Shown here: one piece after another, positions 21,012-31,284 of the stretch | How the letters are laid out: each line of letters begins with the position of its first letter | How positions within the stretch are numbered: position 1 is the stretch's first letter | DNA from: Eucommia ulmoides | Lineage: Eukaryota; Streptophyta; Magnoliopsida; Garryales; Eucommiaceae | NCBI GenBank assembly: GCA_016647705.1 | Contig: CM028335.1 | Location: 40,182,712 to 40,246,711, forward strand | Reading direction: 5' to 3' | Length of the DNA: 64,000 nucleotides | Position numbers and translations under genes: made by a program | The notes under the pieces: generated by a model | The model's input: only the letters and a program-made list of their open reading frames with translations | What the model was told of the DNA's origin: nothing | The model's database searches: none

Positions 21012-22987
21012 TTCCTTCTCTCTTGAAAGGAATTTGTTCTCAAATCTTCACCTAAGCCAAACGGAGACAAGTCTGTTACATTAAAAGTAGCACCTACATT
21101 AAACTCACCTAGAAGGTCTAATTTGTAGGCATTTTCATTGATATGTTTTATCACTTGAAAAGAGTCATCTCCCCTTGGAAGTAGCTTAGAATGCCTTTGT
21201 TGGAGAAACTTTTCCTTTCTCATATGCTACCCAACCCAATCACCAGGTTTAAAAACAACATTCTTGCGCCCCTTATTAGTTTGGTTCGCATATTGTTGAG
21301 TTCTTCTCTCAATGTTTTGTCGGGCCTTTTCATGGATCTGCTTAACAAAATGAGTTAAATTTAAAAGAGTCAATGGATTAAAAACATATACAATTTCAAA
21401 TGGTGAAAAATTAGTTGCAAAATGCATACACCTATTATATGCAAACTCTACATGTGGCAAACAATCTTCCCACGTTTACAAATTCTTTGGTATTATAGCA
21501 CGCAATAAAATAGATAAAGTCTTATTAACTACCTCGGTTTGACGATCAATTTTTGGGTGACAAGTAGTAGAAAATAAAAATTTAGTTCCGAGTTTACCCC
21601 ACAAAGTCTTTCAAAAATAACTTAAAAAATTAGCATCTCTATCTGAAACAATAGTTTTAGGCATGCCATGCAACCTAACTATTTCCTTAAAGAACAAATC
21701 AACAATATGTGATGCATCATAGGTTTTATGACATAGAATAAAATGAGACATCTTAGAAAACCTATCTACAACCACATATATAGAATCTCGATCTCTTTTT
21801 GACGTAGGTAAACCTAACACAAAATCCATAAAAATATCAATCCCAGGTTCACTAAGTATAAGCAAAGGAGTATACAAACATGAGGTTTAACCTCAGACTT
21901 ACATTGCCTACAAATAATACACTTCTCACAAATTCTCGCCACTTCACGTTTCATATGAGGCCAAGAGAAGTGTTTATGCAAAATATCTAAAGTCTTAGAT
22001 ATGCGAAAATGTCCCATTAAACTAACCCATGAGCTTCTCTAACAAGCAAGTCATTTTTTAATGAACATTTAGGCACACAATTTATTTTCTCAAAACAAAA
22101 ACCTGTTATGCCTAAAGAACTTGCCAAATACTACTTTCTCACATACAATGAATACATTACCAAAATTAGAATCATTAACATATAAATCTTTAATGTATTC
22201 AAAATCAAGCAATCTTGTATCTAAGGTAGAAAGTAAGGCGTACCTTTGAGATAACGCATCTGCCACAATGTTTTTTTTACCTTGCTTGTACTTAATCACA
22301 TAAGGAAACATTTCAATGACCTCTACCCACTTAGCATGTCCCTTGTTCAGCTTCTGTTGACCCTTCAAATATTTCAAAGATTTATGATTCTTGTGAATCA
22401 AAAATTCTTTTGACCAAAAATAGTGTTACCAAATCTCCAATGCCCTAATCAACGCATACATCTCTTTATTGTATGTAGGGTAATACACGGTTGCTCCACT
22501 TAGTTTTTCACTAAAGTAGGCAATAGGATGCCCTTCTTGTATTAAAACAGCTCCAATACCTATTTATGAAGCATTACATTCAATCTCAAAAGTTTGTGTA
22601 ATTAGGTAAAGCAAGCAAATGTGCATTAGATAATATTTCCTTAATCAAATTAAATGCATTTTCTTGCTTATCACCCCCACTTAAAACCCACATTATTTTA
22701 ATAATTTCAGTTAAAGGTGCGGCTAGGCTATTAAAATCTGTCACAAACCTCCTATAAAAGCTAGTCAACCCATGGAAACTTATCACCTATCCCACACTTG
22801 TAGGTTTTTGCCAATCCTTTATTGTCTTAACCTTTTCTTCATCCACCTCAATTCTCTTAACACTAACAACAAAGCTAAGAAATAAAAGCTTATCCGTGCA
22901 AAATGTACACTTTTTGAAGTTAGTAAACGACTTTTCTTTTCTCAAAACATCTAAAATAAGTTTTAAATATTCAACATGTTCATCTAA
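20813..22987 (-). pseudogene. gypsy pol: RT end, RNase H, integrase and C-terminal tail
   Basis: In minus-strand order: RT thumb (KNLDEHVEYLKLILDVLRKE, near 22990), connection (FHGLTSFYRRFVTDFNSLAA), RNase H with decayed acidic sites (CNAS for CDAS, KNHKS for TDHES), YKQGKKNIVADALS, integrase zinc finger (CEKCIIC), catalytic core ([22 protein letters not shown], then TEVV near 21535) and C-terminal domain ([40 protein letters not shown]). The tail PRDPLHVPVGLITKARAKIF lies inside the 3' LTR. Several frameshifts and stops (for example at about 21225, 21475, 22085, 22420) make it non-functional. The D-D-E integrase residues are still recognisable. Confidence 0.88.
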
Positions 22988-23914
22988 GGTTGTGTTTGGG
23001 TAAGGGATTTCTAGGGGAGATTTCATTTGGTTAGAGAATTTTAAAATTCTCTTTTGATAAATCCCTTATTTAGGTTTTAGAATAGAGAGATTTGTCAAAT
23101 TATTTTATCTTAAAAAAATAGGGAAACAAAGGATTTTGAAATAAAATGTGGGAGAGCTTGCATTTGCCAAATCCACTCAAAGGAAGATTTCACAAATTTC
23201 ACTCCCTCTTTCGCGACCCTACTCATGCTTCTTCATGATCGACTCTACTCCTTCTGCTTCTTTTTCATCTTCGTGACCCTCGTCCATCGATCTTCATCGC
23301 TTAACGATCTTTTTTGTTGTTGTTGATTTGTTTCTTCATCGTCGTCCATCGATCTGTTTCTTTGTTGTTGTCCTCATTTGCAATTTCGTTCATCGCCATC
23401 GTCTTCGCAACCCTTCCTTCTCGTGACGACCGCCGCCGACGAGCTTCGTCCATCGACGTCGTCTTCATCTGTAGCGTCTTCATTTTCATCTTCGTAGCCC
23501 CTTCTTCTCCTTCTTCGTTCGTCTCATTTGAATCGTTCTTCTTCTTCTTTGGTGATTTTGTGCGATTCAACAAAGAATTTCCTTGGTGTGGCTAGATTAC
23601 AGATCGAATCCGAGGGATTCAACTAGATTTGTAAGAAACCCTACAATTACAGATCGAATTAGAAGGATTTAGCTAAATCAGGAGAATGAAGATGGAGCTA
23701 AATTAGGGTTCTTTGTTAAATTAGGAGGAATTGAGCTAATTAGGATTTTTTGTTACAAATACTTTACTTACCCAAACAAAGGAATTATAAATTACATGAT
23801 CAAATACTTCAGTTCAAATAGTTATCTAAACAATGGATTTGTTAAATGATAGCATTTCAAAATCCACAATTTTGAAATCCTATAATTTCATAAATCCCTT
23901 ACCCAAACACAACC
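22988..23914. mobile_element. PIF/Harbinger-like MITE inserted in gypsy RT
   Basis: The 927-bp element has at least 23-bp perfect inverted ends starting GGTTGTGTTTGGGTAAGGGA. TAA lies on both sides (22985-22987 and 23915-23917). Removing it and one TAA rejoins the RT frame within YSKNLDE. The centre (23200-23540) is CTTCGT-rich low complexity, and overlapping ORFs on both strands there are not genes. The perfect ends suggest a fairly young insertion. Confidence 0.88.
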
Positions 23915-23917
23915 TAA

Positions 23918-24180
23918 GTTTTTGCTATAAATCTGAATGTCATCAAAGTATACAACCACAAACTTCCCAATAAAAACACGTAAAACATGGTTCATTAATC
24001 TCATGAACGTACTAGGTGCATTGGTTAACCCAAAAGGCATAACTAACCACTCATATAAACCATATTTTGTTTTTAATGCGGTTTTTCACTCATCACCTTC
24101 CCTCATCCTAATCTAATGATATCCACTTTTAAGATCAATTTTACTAAACACACAAGAACCATGCAATTCATTAAGCATAT
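23918..24180 (-). pseudogene. gypsy RT catalytic segment (palm)
   Basis: Between the two nested insertions the minus strand reads MLNELHGSCVFSKIDLKSGY, then [20 protein letters not shown] and [13 protein letters not shown]. The first catalytic aspartate (KIDL) and the YFDD box (normally YxDD) are both present. ELHGSCVFSKID and [12 protein letters not shown] are diagnostic of Ty3/gypsy RT. An extra codon shift near 24090 (WKTA replaced) is seen. Confidence 0.88.
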
Positions 24181-25473
24181 TGGTAGTGGAATATTACGTC
24201 GCTACTTTCACCGCAAATGTACAGGTCAAGTTTTAATATAATGGGAAGAGTGGATTGTCGTATCCACAGGGATTGGATTAAATTGTCGTTGAGTACCGCG
24301 ATTGTCATAACCGAATTTTATCTTGGTAACTCAATTTATATTTTTGTTAATAAAATATACTAAATTAAATCAATAACTACAATACTAATATGACGTTTAA
24401 GGGATCATATTGCCTAGGGATTAACCTTGTTTACTTAAACGTGTTTGATTCAATATAGTTTACATTAACGACATTCAAACTATCCGATAATCTAGATATC
24501 GAAATCTCACTTACTATTTCTCCCGAGTGTAAAGTGAATGAATATGCGATTTCGCGTTAATACCGGTGTCCCCATCTAGCATCTATACGACACTTGGTCA
24601 CATGAGTCTCGCCCCAATCTCATAGATTGCATACTTTCTAATGCTCTCTCGAGTCATTAGATCATCACGTTGTGTTTAAACCCAAGTCCGAATACGGGGT
24701 TACCTCTCTCGAGTGTCAAACCCCGTATTCTCAAATCAACCACAATATCATAACAAGCATACTATAGAGGTAAAAAAATGGTAAACACAATCGAACATGG
24801 ATGAAAAAAACCGTTAACAAAACATCAATTCAAACAAACAATGTTTTTATAAACAAATCGTTCCCTAGACAATATATGTTTATCTATACATAGCCATAAC
24901 CAAATATACAACAACAAATAAGCTAAACATGATCAAATACCAAAAAGGGTTCAAGAAATAAAGAGAGAAACGAAGGAGAAAAGCTGTTATCTGAAGAATG
25001 GACAAATCCATGTTCACTAAAACCGCTCTGATCTTGTTCCCTCTTCTTTAAATTGTGTTCTCTCTCCTTGGTATAGTCTTAGAGCTCTTAAGAACACCCC
25101 AAAAATGTTTCTATTGTGTTGGGGAAGAAGGAGTACAAAGAGAGATCCAAAATATCAACAAAATATCCCAAAATATCTAAAACATCTGGTGTCGGACCGC
25201 TGCAGTGGTGGTTGGGTAGAAACATTGTGTTCGATTGACCACTGCAGCGGTGGAGCTGCAGTCCTAAATGACCTTTTTGCTTGTTTTTTCACCGTTCTTC
25301 CAACAACGTTCCACCGATTTGCTCGATTAAGATCGTTTTCATCTATTTTCGTACAAAACACCTTATTTACATACAAACAAATAAAAACAAATTAAAACAT
25401 ATTAAAACACTATAATAATACTCAAAAACTACCAAAACCGATTTGGGAATAAATAGATAAATTTCACTTATCA
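24181..25473 (-). repeat. 3' LTR of the Athila/Tat-like element (1293 bp)
   Basis: On the minus strand it runs from TGATAAGTGAAATT to CCACTACCA. It carries two copies of the CTGCAG-centred near-palindrome ACCGCTGCAGTGGTGG (25196-25211, 25238-25253), where the 5' LTR has about six. It also holds a 'CGAGAGAGGTAAC' cluster near 24700. Confidence 0.88.
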
Positions 25474-26995
25474 AATATCCCCAAATTTAGAATTTTGCTA
25501 GCCCTCAAGCAAAACACTCACACTAAAATAAAAAACACAACAAAATAATTAATACAAAAAGTAAACACGAATAAAAATACAAACTACCTAAACATATTAA
25601 CATACGAGTTTTGAAATTCAACTATACCGACCAAAATGTTTTCCTTCAATGACCCCCAATTATATCGAGTACAGGAGTAAAACGCACCATGTGGTATTCT
25701 ATAATTTCAAAATTCGATAACGGTAAAGCCATTCTAGATCTTGCTCAAGTGTGTGTGTAAAAACTCAATTATATTACTATTCAAAAATCGGATTGGATTA
25801 TCCACCAACGAAACTCACGACTTACACCATAAAGGATTAGGATATCCATATGCCTGACTGAGTTTTACTCTCCACTAATGTAGGCTTGGAAATTCAAAAA
25901 TATCAATAGGACTAGGTTTGGTTTTCAAAAAATGGCCAAGGTTATATTGGGAATATAAAACAGGTTAATGTCATTAACTCAACGATACCCAAGGCACAAT
26001 GCTTGGCACACAATCACACTTGAACCCTCATAGATAAATTCAAAATAACCCTGAACATACATTTAAGAACTCCGTACTAACTTGTCAAAAGAAACTATAA
26101 TAAAACTATATTTACATATGTTTTTTTTAACAAACCACACCCCCAAACTTATTCGATTATTACAATTTCATGGGTGTGGTTAAAAAGAAAGAAAAATGAC
26201 AAGTGAATACTCGAATACCAAACCAATGAAAAGTTCGCCCAAAATCCAACTGCCAAATTGTGCCTTTAGTTTAGCTACTTAGGTTTGGAAAAAGTTTTAT
26301 CGGTCAGGGTATTTGTTACGTGTTCAGAATTGAAATGGATTATAGGCTTTGACAGAGTAACGAGGGATGTTTATTACAAGGTAAGCTTCAAAGGCTCAAG
26401 TAATAAAATGAATGCCTAAATCGTATCTCCTGAACTACCTCGCCTAGGATTTTGCCTCAAGTTTTTCCCAATCAGGTTCTAAAATCCCTTAAATTGTCAT
26501 GAATTTGGCTAATGAATAATCGGTCCTCAAATCAATTGGATAGATATACATTGAGTCTACGTGCTCGTGCAAATTAGAATCCACAATAACTTTTACCAAA
26601 ACGACATGCCAAGCACACAGAACACACATGAATGGGCATTACCCTTGACCTCGAAAAACAACTAGGGGATAACATCATCATCGAGTAATAGCCCAAAAGA
26701 ATGTAAAACTCAGCACATAACAATACATACTACAAACATAAACACATTTACACTAAACTAAACAAACATGCATACATTAAACTAAAACTACACAACTAAC
26801 AACAAAAACACATACTAAACATACTAACATCCTCCCCAAACTTAAAATGGTCAGTGTCCACAATGATCCAATCATCGATCTCAACATTTAGTATGCATTA
26901 TAGTAACGAAGGGGGTTTAGAACACGAACCTGGGAGGCGAGACAATCTCACATCCGAGTGAAGTCAATGGTGATAATCTAATTTATTTTGAAAAC
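25474..26995 (-). other. Polypurine tract and noncoding 3' internal region of the Athila/Tat-like element
   Basis: AAATTTGGGGATATT (minus strand, 25474-25488) abuts the 3' LTR. The remaining 1.5 kb is AT-rich with no ORF above 60 codons and no recognised domain, as is usual for the long noncoding spacer of Athila-type elements. Confidence 0.7.
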
Positions 26996-27110
26996 TTAGG
27001 CTGCCTCCCAAGAAACGCTTGGTTTAATGTCATCGGCCTGACATAGAGAAGTACTTGTTAAAGAGCGATTTCTGCCTATAGTAAGTGTCATACAACACCA
27101 CATATGGGTC

Positions 27111-28060
27111 TTAATTTAGAACATCCTCAAGCTTGACAAAATGTAGCATTGCTTGGCTCGAACACTCAACAAGACTTATCTCCGTCTCATGTACTTGGTT
27201 GGCCGGAATGAACGGTGCTGAAGGCGGCGGAAGACAAGTGAGCCACATCGGATCCTCATATATATGATCGTCTTGGATCGATGGTGGCATCACAATGTGG
27301 ATTTCTAATGTTGAAGAATTAGAATCTTTGATCGACGCTTGGGTTTTCTCCATAGTAGAATCATCATCATAAATGCACCTAAGTTCCACCCGCTCGTATC
27401 CGGTTCTTCCTAGTGGCTTTCAATGCATGTGGCGTATGTGTCTCTTAATACCACCCTTTTTTACTCAGCCTCAATGTAGCAAATAAGCTGACCGATTTGC
27501 GTCTGAATAGACGTTACGGTCGTATCAATTTTAGCGCAGGTCATCTCAATAGTGTTAAGATGAACCTCATGCTCATTGAGACGGTCATTCGTCTCCCTCC
27601 AGAACAACCTGAGTCTCCCCCATAAAGTCAGCGAACATTTCATCTGGGGTGGGGGAAAACTCCTCCTATTGGTCCGGGGTGTCAATCCATGGCGTCGAAA
27701 CGGTGGAATTACCCCCAAGTTTTGGTAGATTGTTGAATAATTCCAACTCTAATAATCGAACTCCGTCATGTCTTCCAACAACCGATAGGCTTCGTCCGAG
27801 GTTAGTTGGTCGAAAAAGGTAGTACCGTTTTCTCATTCAACCCAATTTTTTGTTGCGACTTGTAACCAATCGAGGAAGTTCAGTAGTTGACACTCCCTCG
27901 AGAAATGATTGTTCAGAAACCGAATAAGAAACTCCTTGTATTGATCCCAAGCACAATAAAACGGCTCGGAATCTCGTTGAAAGAAATGCAACAGTACTCG
28001 TTGATCTAACATCTTCGAGTGCCCTGTAGGAAAAATAAACTACAAACAAAAATTATAAAT
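27111..28060 (-). pseudogene. Athila/Tat-like gag remnant
   Basis: On the minus strand about 28040-27750 reads LLHFFQRDSEPFYCAWDQYK, then LLNFLDWLQ and TSDEAYRLLEDMTEFDYSWN with stops in between. This matches the order seen in Athila-type gag (FYEAWERFK, WLQ, A/TPEEAYELLEDMAxNNYQW). The 27461-27718 frame contains a coiled-coil-like stretch and SIQTQIGQL, like the family's LETQIGQLA. The 27111-27389 frame (starting MELRCIYDDD) is not recognised. Multiple frameshifts are present and no zinc knuckle was found. Confidence 0.75.
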
Positions 28061-28124
28061 AAAATAAATACCTAAATTAAAATCAAGTTATTTACTCACA
28101 ATATCAACAACAATTTAAAAGTCA

Positions 28125-28143
28125 ATCCCCGGTAACGACGCCA
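28125..28143 (-). other. Primer-binding site, tRNA-Asp type
   Basis: The minus strand reads TGGCGTCGTTACCGGGGAT. The 3' end of plant tRNA-Asp would predict TGGCGCCGTTGCCGGGGAT, so 17 of 19 positions match. It is six bases inside the 5' LTR. tRNA-Asp priming is typical of Athila/Tat elements. Confidence 0.85.
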
Positions 28144-28149
28144 AAAACT

Positions 28150-29533
28150 TGGTAAAGGAATCTTATATCGCTACTTTCACCGCAAGGGTACGAGTCAAGT
28201 TTTAGTATAATGGGCAGAGTAGGGTTGTCGTAACCACAAGGATTAGATTAAATTGTCATTGAGTACCGCGATTGTCATAACTGGATTTTATCTAGGCGAC
28301 TCAATTTATATTTTTGTTAATAAAATATACTAAACTAAATTAATAACTACAGTACTAATATGACATTTAAGGGATTATATTACCCAGGGACTAACTTTAT
28401 TTACTTAAACATGTTCAATTCAATCTAGTTTACATTAACGGTATTCAAACTATCCGACAATCTAGGTATCGAAATATCACTCATTACTTCTCCCGAGTGT
28501 AAAATGAATGAATATGCGACTTCTCGTCAACATCGACATCCCTGTCTAGCCTCTATACGACACTTAGTCAATTGAGTCTCGCCCCGACTTCACATATTGC
28601 ATACTTTCTAATGCTCTCCCGAGTCATTAGATCGTCACGTTGTGTTTAAACCCTAATCCGAATCCGGGGTTACTCTCCTGAGTATCAAACCCCGTATTCT
28701 CAAATCAACCACAATAGCATAACAAACATATTATGGAGGTAAAAGAACGATAAACACAATCGAACATGGATGAAAAAGTCGTTAACAAAATATCAATTCA
28801 AATAAACAACGTTTTTATAAACAAATCGCTCCCTAGACAATATATGTTTAGCTATACATGGTCATAACCAAATATACAACAACAAATAAGCGAAACATGA
28901 TCAAATACCAAAAAGGGTTCAAGAAATAAAGGAGAAAATATGTTATCTACAGAATGGATGGATCCACGTTCACTAAAATCGCTCTGATCTTGTTCCCTCT
29001 TCTTGGAATTGTGTTCTCTCCCCTTGGTATAGTCTTGGAGCTCTCAAGAACACCCCAAAAACATTTCTATTGTGTTGGGAAGAAGGAGTATAAAGAGGGA
29101 TCCAAAGTATCAATATAATATCCTAAAATATCTAAAACATCTAGTGTCAGACCGCTGTAGCAGTGGGAAGCACCACTGCAGCGGTGAGAAGTCAGTAGGC
29201 TTTCTGTTGGATGATCATTGTAGTAGTGAGGTTCACCGTTGCCGCGGTGGTTAGGCATAAACATTCTGCTCGATTAACCGCTGCAGTGGTGGTTTCACCA
29301 CTACAGCGGTGGAGCTGCAGTCCTGAATGACCTTTTTGCTTGTTTTTCTATAGTTCTTCCACCGTCGTTCCACCGATTTTCTCAATTATAGACCGTTTTC
29401 ATCCTTTTTCGTCCCAAACACCTAATATACATACAAACAAATAAAAATGAATTAAAATATATTAAAACACTATTATAATACTCGAAAACTACCAAAATCG
29501 ATTTGGGAATAAATAAATAAATTCTACCTATCA
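28150..29533 (-). repeat. 5' LTR of the Athila/Tat-like element (1384 bp)
   Basis: On the minus strand it runs from TGATAGGTAGAATT to CTTTACCA. It is about 90 bp longer than the 3' LTR because of extra near-palindromic repeat units at 29151-29313. The body otherwise aligns throughout, with many point differences indicating age. Confidence 0.88.
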
Positions 29534-30140
29534 CGTACCATCTAATCTAGGAATGGGATGTCGATATTTTACCATAATATTATTGATGGCGCGATACTTT
29601 ACCATAATTCCACGTACCATCTTTCTTAGGTACAAGTAATATGGGAACCCCACGTACCCCTTCTCCATAAGCTCACTAACCTGCCTTTAAAGATCATTTG
29701 TTTCCTCAAGATTGCTTCTATATGCGGGTTTGTTTGGAATGGATGCTTTGGGTACGAAATCAATTCGATGCTTGATTTTCCTTATTGGTGGCAAACCATT
29801 AGGCACCTCTTTGGGAAATACATCATCAAAATCCTGTAAAAGTAAAACAATAACACTATGAAGAGAAGAGTTAAGATCGTTAGTGGTAAAATAAACCTTT
29901 TTGTACAAAAGTACAATTGAAGGTTGATTTGAAAACAAGGTTTTTTTTCATCCCATTCTTTCTTGCATAAAACCTCACTTCTTTCATCTCTTCTTTTCCC
30001 TCACATTCTGATTTTTTTTTCTCTCTTATTCTTTTCTTTTTCTCTCTCTCATTTTTCTTGTCATTCTTTTTTTTAACCTCGCTTGATCATCATACACTTG
30101 CCTTGGCGTTAATGGTACAAAAGTAATTGGTTTTTTTTAT
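29534..30140 (-). pseudogene. gypsy pol: protease end and RT N-terminus
   Basis: From about 30137 the minus strand reads TNYFCTINAK / in frame TFVPLTPRQVYDDQA, the end of protease, then a lysine/glutamate-rich linker. LLLQDFDDVFPKEVPNGLPP, RIDFVPKASIPNKPAYRS, and LMEKGYVGVPILLVPKKDGT follow. A stop TAA interrupts after EETNDL. Gag and most of protease are deleted: the leader joins directly to PLTPR. RT fingers continue across the nested element at 24180. Confidence 0.86.
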
Positions 30141-30303
30141 TACAGCAACTTTAAATTAAGATTGAAGATAAACAATACCAAATAAAAAGAAATAAAAATT
30201 TGACCAGATTTGATTATATATTTCGGCCAAGAAAAGTTAAAGTAGGAATGGATAGATAACGATGAATGAAAAAAGAAAAGGATAGATAAAACCTGATTTA
30301 GAC

Positions 30304-30319
30304 CTTGCTCTGATTACCA
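30304..30319 (-). other. Primer-binding site, initiator Met-tRNA type
   Basis: The minus strand reads TTTGGTAATCAGAGCAAGG right after the LTR end GCATCA. The usual plant site is TGGTATCAGAGC. One extra A is present. Confidence 0.85.
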
Positions 30320-30321
30320 AA

Positions 30322-31145
30322 TGATGCAAATCTTACCAAGAATTAGTAAGACCCGAAACCAACTTAGGCTTTCTTCGTAAGGATCAAACTAAATTCAGAT
30401 TTATAAATGAAAAGACAAGAATACGAAAATACAGAATTTAGGATAGGTTACCTTGACCCAACATTTACGAATGAAACATGAACCAATAGTATAAGTAATG
30501 ATCTTGGCTCAATGATTATAACGAATCACGAACCAAAGATATAGAGTTTGAACGCCATAAGAAATTCTTGATAAGTTTAGGAAAAGTTCTCTAAAGAACT
30601 TGAGAGAAAACTCTCACAATTGTATTAATCAAAAGTAATGTATGAAATTCGCAAGTCTATAGAGCCCCTTAAATAGGCAGCCAAAAGAACAAGAAAGAAA
30701 CCCTAATGTGTCTTGGAAAATTTGCAGGCCTACATGAAGGAAAAAGAAAACCCTAATATCTAAGACTAAATAAAAAATAAGGAAACTTCCTAACTTATTT
30801 TACATTCTTAATTGGAAAATGAAAAGTTTTCTTGGCAATTATGCCTTATAAATCAGCCTAAAAAATTAAAAGACTTAAAATAATAAAATAAATAAAATAA
30901 AATTCATGGGTCTCATCCTAGGCCTATTCAGGATCACCCTTTAAGCTCATTAGCTTGCCTTGATGAGGTGACCTAGGCCTTGATTGTTCGAAAGGCCTAA
31001 TTTGAGCTTCACCATTATAGAGTCGATCCAAATCTCTTGAATAAATCCATTAAGTGTTTCTTTGAATCTTTTTGCCATTGCCCTTGTTATTAGACCAACT
31101 AGAAAATGCAACGGATCTCTTAGTGTAACTGATATATTCTCATAA
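30322..31145 (-). repeat. 5' LTR of the minus-strand gypsy element (824 bp)
   Basis: It aligns end to end with 20187-21011. On the minus strand it starts TTATGAGAATATATC (TG mutated) and ends TTTGCATCA. Its length is equal to the partner within one base. Confidence 0.88.
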
Positions 31146-31284
31146 TCTTTACCAAATAAGAACCAAACCTTTACAATTCTTGATTCTTTTTACAGACTTA
31201 TAATCAACCTTTACAAACCTGTATTCTTTTCACAAGATAAGAATCAATCTACCAATCTCTCACTTATCCTTTCCACAAGTTTAG

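Larger units (their letters stand above)
24181..29533 (-). mobile_element. Non-autonomous Athila/Tat-like LTR element (LARD-like)
   Basis: A 5353-bp element has LTRs at 24181-25473 (3') and 28150-29533 (5'). Its target duplication is CATAT (24176-24180) / CGTAC (29534-29538), two transitions apart. The primer-binding site is complementary to the 3' end of tRNA-Asp and lies 6 bases from the 5' LTR. The polypurine tract is AAATTTGGGGATATT. The internal 2.7 kb holds only gag remnants (about 27400-28060), a short ORF and a noncoding 3' part. GCGTTTCTTGGGAGGCAGCC at about 26998-27017 resembles the GCGCTTGTTGGGAGGCAACC sequence seen in Athila/Tat elements. Protease, RT, RNase H and integrase are absent, so it depends on an autonomous relative. 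Confidence 0.88.
20187..31145 (-). mobile_element. Ty3/gypsy retrotransposon, minus strand, carrying two nested elements
   Basis: LTRs of 825 bp (20187-21011, 3') and 824 bp (30322-31145, 5') bound the element. The flanks are CCTTT (20182-20186) and TCTTT (31146-31150). In element order it has the 5' LTR, a Met-tRNA primer-binding site, the leader, a deletion that removes gag and most of protease, RT, RNase H, integrase, a polypurine tract and the 3' LTR. RT is interrupted by the Athila/Tat-like element at 24181-29533 and by the MITE at 22988-23914. Without these it is about 4.7 kb. It is the same lineage as 6273-11294, and the two copies have complementary deletions. The outer LTR dinucleotides are mutated (TG to TT on both sides). 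Confidence 0.9.

Noticed and set aside
23301-23595. Paired ORFs on both strands (90 and 93 codons)
   Set aside because: They are low-complexity CTTCGT sequence in the core of the PIF-like MITE.
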